DNA of 64,000 nt. Source: CAWABB01 sp963701735. Its GTDB lineage: Bacteria > Bacteroidota > Ignavibacteria > UBA10030 > UBA6906. This document shows, piece by piece, positions 25,395 through 34,874 of the stretch (position 1 is the stretch's first letter; each line of letters begins with the position of its first letter). The DNA lies in NCBI GenBank assembly GCA_963701735.1, contig CAVPBI010000003.1:1-64000 (forward strand). Direction: 5' to 3'. Position numbers and translations under genes: made by a program. The notes under the pieces are model-generated. The model was not told the DNA's origin and ran no database searches. It was given only the letters and a program-made list of their open reading frames with translations.

Positions 25395-27324
25395 TGGTCG
25401 CGAGCAGGCGGCCGAGGTTGATCGTCTTGACGCCCATTCCTCTGGCTCCGGCCGTCAGGGTCGCGCTCGTGGCGTTCCAGTGGAGAGCAGTGATTTCGAA
25501 CGGGATGTCGATGCCTTTCACCGGCGCCCAGGTGCCTCCGCCGTCGGCGGTGTGGTAGAGATCCTTGCCGTTGACGATCGCGATCGCGTTGGAGGGCCTG
25601 AAGCGGTCGAACGCGAGCATCATACGGCCGCCGGCGGCCCATGGCGTCTTGCTCGCTGCCCACTCGAGGCCCCGGTTGGCGGACTTGAATCCCTCGCCGC
25701 GGGTCGTCCATGCGTAGCAGGTCTGTCCGTCGGGCGTGCCGAACGTGATCGCGATGGTCTCGTCGCCGCCAAGTCCGAAGCGTGCGGGAGTCCAGTTTAT
25801 CCCGCCGTCCGTCGTTCCGATGACCCCTGTCGTCCCTGCGCCGAAGATGATGCCGGCATTGATGGGCGCGAAGGTAAGCGAGCGGACCGAGAAGCGATTG
25901 CCCAGCGGCTTCACCTGTCCCCAGCTGGTGCCGCGGTCGGTGGAAACGAAGAGCCCCTGTTCGCCGGACGCGAAGAGGCGTGTCCCGATCGTCGGGTGCG
26001 TATCGAGGAAGACCGGTGCGACGCTCAGCCGGCGCGGCACCGCGCGCCACGATTCGCCCCCGTCGCTCGTGCGATAGACGCCTGTCGGGGTGGCCGCATA
26101 CATGCCGCCGGTGCTGTCCGAATCGAAGGCGAACGCCTCGATCCGGCCTCCCGTCAGTCCCGATCCGGCCGGAACCCATGATCCCGATGCGCGGTCGTGC
26201 CGGAGGATTGTGTTTCCGGTCGCCGCATAGATCCTGCTCCCCGTGCTATCGCTGAGGATATGGCTGACCGTCGAGCCGCCGAGTCCGCGCTGCGCCGGGC
26301 TCCACGACTTCGCGCTGTCCGGCGAGGCGACCACGCCGAGGCCTTCGCCGTACACGAAGATAGTCGGATCGCCCTCTGTGCGAGGGAGAGCTACGGAGAC
26401 CGGAACGTGCGGGAGCGTGTCGCCGACGGCTGTCCATGTCGTCCCGAAATCGGCGGATCGGAAAACGCCGGTCATCGTACCCGCGTAGACGATCCCGGAC
26501 AATTTGTGAGGGGAATCGAGGCTGATGATTCTGTCGACTTCCAGCCCGCGGCGCACCTGAACCCAGGTGTCGCCCCTGTCCGTAGTCCGGTAGATCGCGC
26601 CGGACGCCGTCCCGTACAGCACCTCGTTTCCCGTGGTCCGGTGGAGAAGCACGTGCGTGATCGCCGATCCGGTCGGGGAGACTTCAGGGGTCAGCCGCGT
26701 CCAGGAGATCCCCCCGTCTGTCGAGCGTGCGACGCCGAGGCCGCTCATCGCCGCGTAGAGAACGTCCGGCTTCTGAATATCGATGTCGATGTCGTACACG
26801 TCCGCGAACGAAAACGTCGCGTCGTTCGCACTCACGATGGGGGACCACGACGTTCCGCCGTCGGTGGATCGGAACATCCCGCGCCCGCGCGTGCCTGCGA
26901 CGAGGACGGCCGGCTTCCACGGATCGATCGCAAGAGAAAGGACGGGAACGCCGGTGGTCCCGCCGATCTGCAGGTCTTTCCATGTCGCGCCCCGGTCCCC
27001 GGAAAAATAGGCGCCGGCATTCGTGGCGGCGTAGATCCGGGCGGCATTTTCAGGATCCTGGACGAGCGCGTTGACAGAGCTGCCTTTCGGCATGGCGCCG
27101 GCGAGTGTCCAGGCCTGGCCCCTGTCCGTTGACCGGTAGACGGCACCGGTGGTGAGTCCGGCATAGACCGTCCCCGGTACAGATTCGTCCGCAAGCATGG
27201 CGGATACGTCGCACGCGACCGGTCCGCCCGAATCCTCCCATGTCAGGAAGGTCTCCTGGGTGCTTGCGCAGCCGGCCAGAACCGCGGCAAGGCAGCAGAC
27301 GGCGGCGCGAAAGTCTTTCTTCAT
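25375..27324 (-). CDS. BNR/sortilin-like beta-propeller lipoprotein
   Basis: An intact 649-aa lipoprotein. The ATG at 27324 is favoured by GGAG nine bases upstream over the ATG at 27339. The signal peptide ends in lipobox VLAGC (residues ~15-19). About twelve BNR/Asp-box units (S/T-x-D-x-G-x-x-W) span the protein, for example STDRGQAW, SGDRGATW, STDGGTSW, TTDRGDTW, SADFGTTW, TSDGGESW and TTDGGINW. They predict one or two beta-propellers of the sortilin/YCF48 type anchored to the envelope. The C-terminus TTRASPR reads through palindrome copy 5, so the natural end may once have differed. It lies 30 bases after the EthD gene and probably shares its promoter. No sialidase catalytic residues are evident. 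Confidence 0.85.
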   Translation of the reverse strand: MKKDFRAAVCCLAAVLAGCASTQETFLTWEDSGGPVACDVSAMLADESVPGTVYAGLTTGAVYRSTDRGQAWTLAGAMPKGSSVNALVQDPENAARIYAATNAGAYFSGDRGATWKDLQIGGTTGVPVLSLAIDPWKPAVLVAGTRGRGMFRSTDGGTSWSPIVSANDATFSFADVYDIDIDIQKPDVLYAAMSGLGVARSTDGGISWTRLTPEVSPTGSAITHVLLHRTTGNEVLYGTASGAIYRTTDRGDTWVQVRRGLEVDRIISLDSPHKLSGIVYAGTMTGVFRSADFGTTWTAVGDTLPHVPVSVALPRTEGDPTIFVYGEGLGVVASPDSAKSWSPAQRGLGGSTVSHILSDSTGSRIYAATGNTILRHDRASGSWVPAGSGLTGGRIEAFAFDSDSTGGMYAATPTGVYRTSDGGESWRAVPRRLSVAPVFLDTHPTIGTRLFASGEQGLFVSTDRGTSWGQVKPLGNRFSVRSLTFAPINAGIIFGAGTTGVIGTTDGGINWTPARFGLGGDETIAITFGTPDGQTCYAWTTRGEGFKSANRGLEWAASKTPWAAGGRMMLAFDRFRPSNAIAIVNGKDLYHTADGGGTWAPVKGIDIPFEITALHWNATSATLTAGARGMGVKTINLGRLLATTRASPR

Positions 27325-27354
27325 GGCGGGGTGCTCCATGGGGGACTGCTCCTG

Positions 27355-27657
27355 TCAGTCGGTGACGTCACCGTGGAAGACGGTGACCAGATCGGCGGCG
27401 AACCCCAGGATGTCGCGCGCGACCGCCTTGCCCTGGGGCGACGCGAGGGCGTCGTCCATTGCGTCTTTGTCGTCGAAATACATCTCGCAGAGCAGATGGT
27501 AGCGGGTGGTGCCGATCGGGGCGCCTGTGATCCTGGTGATCTCGAGTTTTCGCAGGCCCGGGAACGCCCGGACGAGCGGGATATGGACTGTGTCGTAGTG
27601 GGTGTCGAATGCCGCGGGATCCGGCGGCGTGCGGTAGAGGGCGACGAGTTTGATCAT
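27355..27657 (-). CDS. EthD-domain protein (ferredoxin-like dimeric alpha/beta barrel)
   Basis: A 100-aa protein with the EthD pattern: MIKLVALYRTPPDPAAFDTH, YDTVHIPLVRAFPGLRKLEI, and a C-terminal strand ADLVTVFHGDVTD. EthD proteins form small alpha/beta-barrel dimers, often accessory to oxidative degradation pathways, but many are of unknown function. The start at 27657 gives the usual family length; the open frame continues upstream into the promoter and is not used. Divergent from glnE, with promoter boxes between them. Confidence 0.82.
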   Translation of the reverse strand: MIKLVALYRTPPDPAAFDTHYDTVHIPLVRAFPGLRKLEITRITGAPIGTTRYHLLCEMYFDDKDAMDDALASPQGKAVARDILGFAADLVTVFHGDVTD

Positions 27658-27688
27658 CGGGTTCGCGATGTGATTGCCGTTGTGCCCC

Positions 27689-27719
27689 CGAATATATCCA
27701 CGCAGTGAAGGAAAATCAA
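27689..27719 (-). promoter_or_regulatory. Promoter of the EthD-BNR genes, TTGATT-N17-TATATT
   Basis: Minus strand: TTGATT (27719-27714), 17-base spacer, TATATTCG (27696-27689), one mismatch from TAnnTTTG. The leader to the ATG at 27657 would be about 28 bases. Confidence 0.6.
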
Positions 27720-27763
27720 GGAAGCCGGCTGGAGATTCGAACCCCTTTTTCGTACAATCCTGC

Positions 27764-30700
27764 ATGGCGGATGCGGACGTTCTAACCCGACTGTTCAGCG
27801 ACCCTGCACGGGCGGCGAAAACGCTGCACGCCCTCGAGGAATCCTATCTCTTCGCCGGAACCGTCCGCCCGCTCGAGGACTTCCAGCAGGCGCTGTACTC
27901 GCGTCTCGCACTCGCTCCGTCGCCCGACCGCGCACTCACCCAGCTCTCCCGGTTCGTTGAAGCTTCGCCCAGCAAGGTCACGCTGTTCGATGACCTGACG
28001 GGATACCCCGTTCTGCTCGACACGCTCGTCAGGGTGTTCGGCACCTCCTCGTTCTTTTCCGACATTCTTGTTCGCGATCCCGGGCTCTTCCGCTGGCTCA
28101 CCGCGTCCGACGTCCTGACGCTTCCGCTCACCCGGGAGGTTCTCGACGCGGAGGTCGCACGCGTGGAAGGGATGTTCAAGAGCAAACAGAAGGTCCTCGA
28201 CTCGCTGCGCAGATTTCACCGTCGGCAGATCCTGAGAATCGGGGCGCGGGATATCCTCGGCCTCGCCTCGCTCCGCGAAACCACGCGTGAGCTCTCGCTC
28301 CTCGCCGACGTGATGATCCACGCCGTGCTCGGGGCCGCGGGTTCGACGATCGGCGATCCCCCGGGAGGGCCCGGGTCGCTCGCGATGGCGGTGATCGGAC
28401 TCGGGAAGCTCGGGGGGGAGGAGCTGAATTACAGCTCCGACATCGACCTCATGTTCGTGTATGCTGTGCGGGGGCCGGAGCCGGCTGCGGAAGGGCGGGG
28501 GAAGAAACGCCCGGCAGCCGCCTTGCAGACGGGCGAGGCCGCCGCAGAATACGCCAGCCGGCTGGCCGAGCGGACGGTGCAGCTGCTCTCGGAGGCGAGC
28601 GCGGAAGGCTACTTCTATAGAGTGGATGTGCGGCTGCGTCCGGAGTCCGGCGCGGGACCGGTGGCGCTTCCGCTCGCGCGGTACATGGCCTACTACGAAA
28701 CCCGCGGCGAGCTGTGGGAGCGCCAGATGCTCATCAAGGGGAGATGCGTTGCGGGAGACCCCGCTCTCGGGGAGCAATTCTTCCGGCAGCTCGAGCCGTT
28801 CGTCTTCCCGCGGACGTTCTTCTCGGATCCGTTCGGCTCGGTCGTCAGGCTGAAGGCGCGCATCGAGGCTGCGGCGGACGACCCGTGGAACATCAAGACG
28901 ATGCGCGGCGGCATCCGGGACATCGAGTTCTCGGTGCAGGCGCTTCAACTCCTGAACGGAGGGAAGGTCCCGGCGGTTCGCAAGGGTGGGACGCTCGACG
29001 CGATCGCCGCCCTGCGGGCGCAGGACCTGCTCACCGCGGACGAGGCGACGGCGATGGCGGCTGCGTATGAGTTCTACCGGACGCTCGAGCATCGGTTGCA
29101 GACCCGGCTGAACACGCAGACGCACACGGTGCCGGAGGATCACGGCGAGCGGAGCATACTCGCCCGGATGATGGACTTGAAGAGTGCGGAGGAACTGCTC
29201 CGGGTGATCCACGACCATCAGAGAGTGGTGCGAAAGGCGTTCGAACACATCCTGAAGGGGAAGGGCGACGCGGAGGAGGCGACGCTTGCCACGATGCTCG
29301 AGACAGGCGTCCCCGAGGCGACGCAGCGGGAAATGCTGCGGCGGTTCGGATTCACCGACCCTGCGGGCGCGATGAAGCTTTTGCGCGTGCTGACGACGGG
29401 GTCGTCGCTGGGCACGGCGGGCGATCTGGACGCGCGCGCGCGGGAGGCGTTCCGCGCGGTGGCTCCGGCGCTTCTCACCGACATCGGGCGAACGCCGGAT
29501 CCCGACCTCACGCTCGCGGGAATCGCGGCTCTCCTGGCCGGGAGAGCTGATGCGGGGCAGCTGTACGTGCAGCTGCAGGCGACGCAGTTCCGCAAGCTCG
29601 CCATGGACGCGTGCTCCAGGAGCCCGAGGCTGGTGCGGGCTCTGGCGCGCCGGCCGCTCCTCCTCGATGAGATCGCGAGCGATCCCGGCGCGGTGCTCGC
29701 GCGGTTCCCGGGATGGCAGTCCGGCATCGAGCCGCTGGCGTCCCGAAAGGAGCAGGCTGAGACGGTCGCGGGCATCCGGTTCCTGCTCGGACTGTCATCC
29801 ATCGAAGAGTACACCGACGACCTGTCGGCCATCGCGGACGCGGCAGTGTCGGAAGTCTTCGCCGACGAATCCCGGCGGTCGAAATGCGCCGGCGCGCCGC
29901 TGGCCGTCATCGCGCTCGGGAAGCTCGGGAGCAGGGAGTTGATGGTCGACGCCGATGTCGACCTGCTGTTTCTCAGCGACACGTCCCGATGGAAGAGAAA
30001 GCCGGCCGCGCTCGCGTCGCTCGCGCAGAACGTGGTCACCCGTCTCGGCGAAGTCACGACCGAAGGGCGTCTCTACGAAGTCGACACGAGGCTCCGTCCC
30101 GAAGGGCGGAATGCTCCGCTTGTCACAGACGCCGCAGCCTTCCTCCGGTACCTCGCGGACGCGCGTCGCTCTGGGAGCGCCAGACCATGACGCGCTTCCG
30201 ATGGATCGCCGGCGATCCCGCCGTCGTGGAAGGGATCCGGGACGATTTCGACGCTCTCGTGTATGATGCGCCGCTGCCGCCGAAATGGGTCGACACGATT
30301 CTCACGATGCGTCAGTCGATGGAGTCGCGCATTCGCACGCGCGGCCCGGCGCCGGTCGATCTGAAGCTGGGTCGCGGAGGGTTGGTGGACGTGGAGTTCC
30401 TCGTTCAGATGTGGCTGCTGCGGAGCGGCCGGTCAGGGCAGGGGCTTCACGCCAGTCCGGTGCTGTCGGCACTTGCCTCGCTCCAGTCCGTGCCTGCCCT
30501 CGCCTCGCTCTCGTCGCCCGGCGCAGCGCCGGACCCCTCTGCGGCTGGCGCGGCTCTCCGAGTGCTATCGTCACCTTCGCACCGCGCAGGCATTCATGCG
30601 GCTGACGCTCGAAGACCGCGGGAATCTCCTGCCCGAGGGTTCGAAGCTCGAACGGCTCGCCCTGGTGCACACCGGGGCGCATGCAGAGGAGTACCGCGCA

Positions 30701-30781
30701 CAGATGTTGTCGCGCATGCAGGAGGTCAGGAAGATTGCAGACGTGGCGGCCCGGGGGCTTGCCGGGGAGGACAGGACATGA
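27764..30781 (+). CDS. glnE: Glutamine synthetase adenylyltransferase / deadenylylase (two frame changes)
   Basis: Bifunctional enzyme that attaches and removes AMP on glutamine synthetase in response to nitrogen status. It has two nucleotidyltransferase domains: the N-terminal one with VIGLGKLGGEELNYSSDIDL and the C-terminal one with VIALGKLGSRELMVDADVDL. Each is followed by its helical domain (RMLIKGRCVAGD-like and WERQTMTRFRWIAGD). The ATG at 27764 (MADADVLTRLF) is the sensible start. A base is missing near 30160 (frame resumes SLWERQTMTRFRW) and one is extra near 30540 (resumes LRLARLSECYRHLRTAQAF). It ends ARGLAGEDRT with a TGA overlapping the next start. Corrected length is about 1005 aa, slightly longer than the E. 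coli enzyme. Confidence 0.9.
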
Positions 30782-32625
30782 GGTTGATGCCGGCGCATTG
30801 GAGCAGGCTCGAACGTTGGGCGGCCGCGGCGGTGTTCGTCGTGCCGATCGTGGCGTATGTGCTGACGCTTTCGCCGTCCGTGGGCTTCATCGACAGCGGC
30901 GAGCTGGCGGCCGTGGTATCGACGTTCGGCGTGGCGCACCCGACGGGGTATCCGGTCTTCACGATTCTGGCGCGCGCGTTTGCGACGTTGCCTCTGCCGA
31001 TGGTCCCGATCCAGCAACTCAATCTCCTCTCCGCCCTTGTGTGCGCCGCCGCCGTGGTGCTTGTGTTCCTGGCGCTCCGCCGGCTGTTGATGCAGGGCGG
31101 CCAGCAGGGCGGCACAACCCTGGCCACGATATCGGCCGCGGGAGGGGCGCTCATCCTTGCGTTTTCCGAGACGTTCTGGTCGCAGGCGCTTGTCATCGAA
31201 GTGTACCCGCTGCACCTGCTGTTCGTGTCGACGGTGATGTATATCCTCGCGCGGATCATGGATGCCGTCAGGGAGGGGGATGGAACGGACGGCCGGTGGC
31301 TGGCCCTCGGGTGCTACGTGCTGGGGCTGAGCTTCGGGAATCACATGACGACCATCCTGCTGGTCCCCGGATTGCTCTATGTCTATGTGTCGATATACGG
31401 ATGGGGAGGCCGGTCGATCCGGGGCCTGCTTGTCCGGGGACTGTGGACGCTGGCAGGGCTGACCGTTTACGCGGTGTTGCCGATCAGGGCGTCGCAGGGG
31501 CCGCCGTTCAGCTGGGGATACGTCGCCGAGTTGGAGCGGTTCTGGTGGCATATCACGGGCAAGCAGTACAGCGTGTGGATCTTCTCGTCGACCGAAGCGG
31601 CGGGCCGGCAGCTCACGTATTTCTTCGATTCGCTTCCGAAGGAGTTCGCATACGTCGGTCTCGCGCTTGCGCTCGTCGGTGTCGTCGCGCTCATCATAAA
31701 GGATCGCCGTCTCGCGATCGCCTCCGCGCTCTTCTTCGTCGTGTGTGTCGCGTATGCGATCAACTACGACATCCACGACATCGACTCGTACTTCCTGCTC
31801 GCGTACACGATGGTCGCCCTCTGGTCGGCGTTCGGGATCAGGGCTCTCGCGTCATGGTTCGGGCGTTCGCAGGTGGAGGGGTGGAGGATCGCGGCCATCA
31901 TCGGCGCGCTCGCTCTCGTGATTCAGGTCTGGGCGCTCGCGGGCGTGGTGTCGCAGCGGGAGAAATACATCGTCGAAGACTACACGAAGCTCGTTCTGGG
32001 CCCGCTCCCGGAGAACGCGATGATCCTGTCGTACCAGTGGGACTTCTGGCTCTCCGCGTCGTACTATTATCAGCATGTCGAGAAGTTCAGGCCTGACGTT
32101 GCGGTGGTGGACAAGGAGTTGCTCCGGCGGTCATGGTATCTCCGCGAGATCGAGGGGCGTATCCCGTGGGTCATCGAGAGGTCGAGGGCGGAGGTGGACG
32201 CGTTCCTTGGCGAGGTGTACAGGTTCGAGCACGACCTGCCGTATCAGGGGCCGGTGATAGAGGCCCGGTTTGTAGGGATGATCCGGGCGATGATCCGGGG
32301 GGCGATGCGCGACCGTCCGGTTTACGTCACGCGGGAGATCGAACCGGAGTTGACGGCCGGCTTGCAGCGGGTTCCTGAGGGTCTGGCGTTCCGGCTGGTA
32401 GCGGACAGCGGGTTTGTGGAGACCCCATTTCCGGATATAACATACAGGCCTTTTGCAGGGGGGGGGCAGTACGAGGAGAAGGTGAGGCAGTGGTATGCCG
32501 GGGCTTTTTTGGCCCGGGCGGCCTATTATCAGGCCGGGGGGCGGGTAGAGGAGGCCGAAAAGGCTCAGGAAGCGGGGAGAATGCATGCATCCGGGGCTTT
32601 AGGGGGGATGGAAGGCGTCAAATAG
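30778..32625 (+). CDS. DUF2723 membrane protein (GT117 O-mannosyltransferase-like)
   Basis: A 615-aa polytopic protein. DUF2723 signatures are at the N-terminus: LSPSVGFIDSGELAAVVSTF and GVAHPTGYPVFTILAR, with the acidic residues expected of a GT-C glycosyltransferase loop. About nine to ten membrane helices follow, and then SFGNHMTTILLVPGL, AINYDIHDIDSYFLLAYTM and a soluble C-terminal region. The family is assigned to protein O-mannosyltransferase-like enzymes (GT117) and is especially common in the Bacteroidota-Chlorobiota group. The ATG overlaps the glnE stop (ATGA), so it is translationally coupled to a nitrogen-control enzyme, an unexplained pairing. No indel. Confidence 0.85.
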   Translation: MRLMPAHWSRLERWAAAAVFVVPIVAYVLTLSPSVGFIDSGELAAVVSTFGVAHPTGYPVFTILARAFATLPLPMVPIQQLNLLSALVCAAAVVLVFLALRRLLMQGGQQGGTTLATISAAGGALILAFSETFWSQALVIEVYPLHLLFVSTVMYILARIMDAVREGDGTDGRWLALGCYVLGLSFGNHMTTILLVPGLLYVYVSIYGWGGRSIRGLLVRGLWTLAGLTVYAVLPIRASQGPPFSWGYVAELERFWWHITGKQYSVWIFSSTEAAGRQLTYFFDSLPKEFAYVGLALALVGVVALIIKDRRLAIASALFFVVCVAYAINYDIHDIDSYFLLAYTMVALWSAFGIRALASWFGRSQVEGWRIAAIIGALALVIQVWALAGVVSQREKYIVEDYTKLVLGPLPENAMILSYQWDFWLSASYYYQHVEKFRPDVAVVDKELLRRSWYLREIEGRIPWVIERSRAEVDAFLGEVYRFEHDLPYQGPVIEARFVGMIRAMIRGAMRDRPVYVTREIEPELTAGLQRVPEGLAFRLVADSGFVETPFPDITYRPFAGGGQYEEKVRQWYAGAFLARAAYYQAGGRVEEAEKAQEAGRMHASGALGGMEGVK

Positions 32626-32976
32626 CCCGGGGGAGTTGTGGGTGTCCGATACCCCGGGTGGTGGTGGGCCCGGATGGCACTGGGGGTGAGGAGCCGAGAT
32701 AGCCCTGGAGGTGGCGGGACCGAGACAGCGTGGGGGGCGCGTCCTGGCGTTGAGGCTGCGCCGGGCACTGAACGGGATCAGAGAGCGTTGTAGAGGCACA
32801 GGGATTGCGGCCGGTAATCTGCGGAAAACCCACGAGATTCAGCCTTCCTTTCTTGACTCTGAGTTTGGATTTCGTATATTTGTAGGCTTAATGTTTTGCC
32901 GAAAAACCCTTGCACGGGCCGTCTGCTTCTTCGGTTTTCGCGGGGAGGAGAACGGGCCAGGAGGGAGTCTATTCCT
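32626..32976 (+). other. Gene-free stretch between the DUF2723 gene and the tRNA cluster
   Basis: No convincing coding region. The first ~150 bases are strikingly G-rich on the plus strand (runs of GGGGG, GGTGGTGGTGGG). They contain CCCGGGG and CCCCGGG about 20 bases apart, a possible weak hairpin after the membrane-protein gene. The second half is less GC-rich and holds the tRNA promoter at 32853-32882. Confidence 0.6.
32853..32882 (+). promoter_or_regulatory. Promoter of the tRNA/rpmG/secE cluster, TTGACT-N16-TATATTTG
   Basis: TTGACT at 32853-32858 and a perfect TAnnTTTG box at 32875-32882; TTG to TA distance is 19 bases. It is 94 bases before the first tRNA, in a locally AT-rich stretch, and no other promoter is seen before secE. 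Confidence 0.72.
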
Positions 32977-33049
32977 GCTGGCGTAGCTCAATTGGCAGAG
33001 CAGCTGATTTGTAATCAGCAGGTTGCGGGTTCGAGTCCCATCGCCAGCT
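32977..33049 (+). tRNA. tRNA-Thr (anticodon UGU)
   Basis: A 73-base cloverleaf with acceptor stem GCTGGCG / CGCCAGC, anticodon loop TTTGTAA reading TGT, and T-loop GGTTCGAGTCCC. CCA is not encoded. First of four closely spaced tRNAs. Confidence 0.95.
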
Positions 33050-33077
33050 CAGTGTGCGCGCAGCCTGCAGGACAGAC

Positions 33078-33160
33078 GGGCAGGTAGCGAAGTGGTTAAA
33101 CGCAACAGACTGTAAATCTGTCGGCCTCGGCCTTCGGAGGTTCGAATCCTTCCCTGCCCA
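33078..33160 (+). tRNA. tRNA-Tyr (anticodon GUA)
   Basis: An 83-base class II tRNA with acceptor stem GGGCAGG / CCTGCCC, anticodon loop CTGTAAA reading GTA, and a long variable arm (CGGCCTCGGCCTTCG). CCA is not encoded. Confidence 0.95.
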
Positions 33161-33211
33161 CAGAACGTAGTTGTGAATTGTGAATTCCCGATGCACAGTT
33201 CAGAATGGAAT

Positions 33212-33284
33212 GCGGGAGTAACTCAGTTGGTAGAGTCACAGCCTTCCAAGCTGTTGGTCGCGGGTTCGAGTCCCGTCTCCCGCT
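33212..33284 (+). tRNA. tRNA-Gly (anticodon UCC)
   Basis: A 73-base cloverleaf with acceptor stem GCGGGAG / CTCCCGC, anticodon loop CTTCCAA reading TCC, and T-arm CGGGTTCGAGTCCCG. Confidence 0.95.
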
Positions 33285-33404
33285 CTGGGAAATCGCAGGA
33301 GGAGTGAGAAGTTGGCGGATGTGTGTGAGCGAGCAGCAAGCTGATGTGCGTGGGGTGGGATATGCGTCAGTAAGCGGTAGAGTAGATGTGCTGGTGGACG
33401 AAAC

Positions 33405-33477
<73 letters not shown>

Positions 33478-33517
33478 CGAGGATATCACGGGTCCAATTT
33501 TCTGAACGAGGTCGGTC

Positions 33518-33667
33518 GTGCGAGACATCATATCGCTTGAGTGCACGGACTGCAAGCGCCGGAACTACTCGACAACGAAGAACAAGAAGAAGCATTCCGG
33601 TCGCGTGGAGCACAAGAAGTTCTGCCGCTGGTGCGGCAAGCACACGACGCACAAGGAAACCCGCTAG
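33518..33667 (+). CDS. rpmG: Ribosomal protein bL33
   Basis: A 49-aa protein read from a GTG at 33518 (VRDIISLECTDCKRRNYSTT) to a TAG at 33665-33667. The bL33 pattern ISLECTDCKRRNY, KNKKKHSGRVEHKKFCRWCG is complete. Both CxxC pairs (CTDC and CRWC) are present, so it is the zinc-binding form. A GAGG about eight bases upstream serves as ribosome binding site. Its location between tRNA-Thr and tRNA-Trp, before secE and nusG, is the arrangement typical of Chlorobiota-like and many other bacteria. Confidence 0.93.
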   Translation: MRDIISLECTDCKRRNYSTTKNKKKHSGRVEHKKFCRWCGKHTTHKETR

Positions 33668-33841
33668 ACGTTTGCTCGTCCGCAGGGAGGTGCCGACCCT
33701 GCGGCGTTCTCACCGTCGATACCCGCTCCGGGGCGCGGTCGATGCACACCCCGGCGAATACCCAGTTCGGCTCATGGTACTCGGGCGCGCCTGCCGGCGA
33801 CGGCATGGAAGCGGGGGGGGGCGTTATCACGTGCGGGCATT

Positions 33842-33914
<73 letters not shown>

Positions 33915-33997
33915 CGGGTTCCCGTCGCACGGGAGCCAGAGGTTGGGGGCCCCGTCCCGCGCGAGGTGCGAGCGGGGCTGCGGGACGAGGGTCTTCG

Positions 33998-34050
33998 GTC
34001 TTTCGCCTGGGCGAAAGACGAGAATGCTCGATCCCGCCGTGGGCGGGATC
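33998..34050 (+). promoter_or_regulatory. Two hairpins in the secE leader
   Basis: Two consecutive perfect hairpins lie between tRNA-Trp and secE: GTCTTTCGC / GCGAAAGAC (33998-34006, 34011-34019) and GATCCCGCC / GGCGGGATC (34030-34038, 34042-34050, loop GTG). Neither is followed by a clear T-run. They could be processing sites separating tRNA from mRNA or an attenuator of the secE-nusG-rpl operon. Confidence 0.5.
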
Positions 34051-34116
34051 GGCACGCGTCCCGCCGAAAAAGTTGGCAGCAGGGACTCCGGCATCACATA
34101 GTGGAAGCGGTGCATC

Positions 34117-34299
34117 ATGAAAGAAAAAATCATCGGGTTTGTGACCGACGTCGTCAAAGAGATGAACAAGGTGACGTGGCCCAAGAGGGAAGAGCTCCAG
34201 GAGTCGACCATCATCGTGCTGGCCGTCTGCGTGGTGCTCTCCCTGTTCGTCTACGTCGTCGATAACGCGGTCAGCTGGTTGTTCCTGAGGGTCCTGTAA
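34117..34299 (+). CDS. secE: Preprotein translocase subunit SecE
   Basis: A 60-aa short-form SecE with the conserved amphipathic segment VVKEMNKVTWPKREELQEST and a single C-terminal membrane helix (TIIVLAVCVVLSLFVYVVDN). It is the clamp subunit of the SecYEG channel in the inner membrane. Immediately upstream of nusG (two-base gap), as usual. Confidence 0.95.
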   Translation: MKEKIIGFVTDVVKEMNKVTWPKREELQESTIIVLAVCVVLSLFVYVVDNAVSWLFLRVL

Positions 34300-34301
34300 C
34301 G

Positions 34302-34853
34302 ATGAGCGACGCCGTCACCCAGGACAAGAAATGGTATGTGCTCCGCACCTACTCGGGCCACGAGAACAAGGTGAAGGCGTACATCGAGAACGAGGTCGCC
34401 CAGTCCGGTCTCACGGACAGGGTCACCTCGGTGGTCGTCCCGTCGGAGAAGGTCTTCGAGGTGAAGGACGGGAAGAAGAAGAGCAAGACGCGCACGTTCT
34501 TCCCCGGCTACATCCTGGTGGAGGCCGTTCTCGACAAGACAACGCTGCACATGATTCTGAACGCCCCGTCGGTGATCAGCTTCGTGGGCCCGAAGAACGC
34601 ACCCGCGCCGCTGCAGCCGTCCGAGATCCGCAGGCTGATCGGCAAGATCGAGGAGCGGAAGGACATCGAGATCATCGAGGTGCCGTTCAAGGTGGGCGAC
34701 GCCGTCAAAGTCACCGACGGCCCGTTCAACAACTTCTCCGGCTTCGTGCAGGAAGTGAACGAGGAGAAGATGAAGATCAAGGTCATGGTGTCCATTTTCG
34801 GCCGGAAGACTCCGGTGGAACTCGACTTCAGCCAGGTCGAGCTGGAAAAGTAA
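34302..34853 (+). CDS. nusG: Transcription antitermination factor NusG
   Basis: A 183-aa NusG. The N-terminal NGN domain (KKWYVLRTYSGHENKVKAYI, RTFFPGYILVEAVLD) contacts the RNA polymerase clamp. The C-terminal KOW domain (FKVGDAVKVTDGPFNNFSGF, FGRKTPVELDFSQVE) contacts ribosomal protein uS10 or Rho. Standard length, no insertion domain. Two bases after secE. Confidence 0.96.
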   Translation: MSDAVTQDKKWYVLRTYSGHENKVKAYIENEVAQSGLTDRVTSVVVPSEKVFEVKDGKKKSKTRTFFPGYILVEAVLDKTTLHMILNAPSVISFVGPKNAPAPLQPSEIRRLIGKIEERKDIEIIEVPFKVGDAVKVTDGPFNNFSGFVQEVNEEKMKIKVMVSIFGRKTPVELDFSQVELEK

Positions 34854-34874
34854 CCGTCATTTCGAGAGCACGTC

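Noticed and set aside
29884..32625. Apparent fusion of the GlnE C-terminus with the DUF2723 protein
   Set aside because: It results from the missing base near 30160. The true glnE frame ends at the TGA at 30779-30781, overlapping the ATG of the membrane protein.
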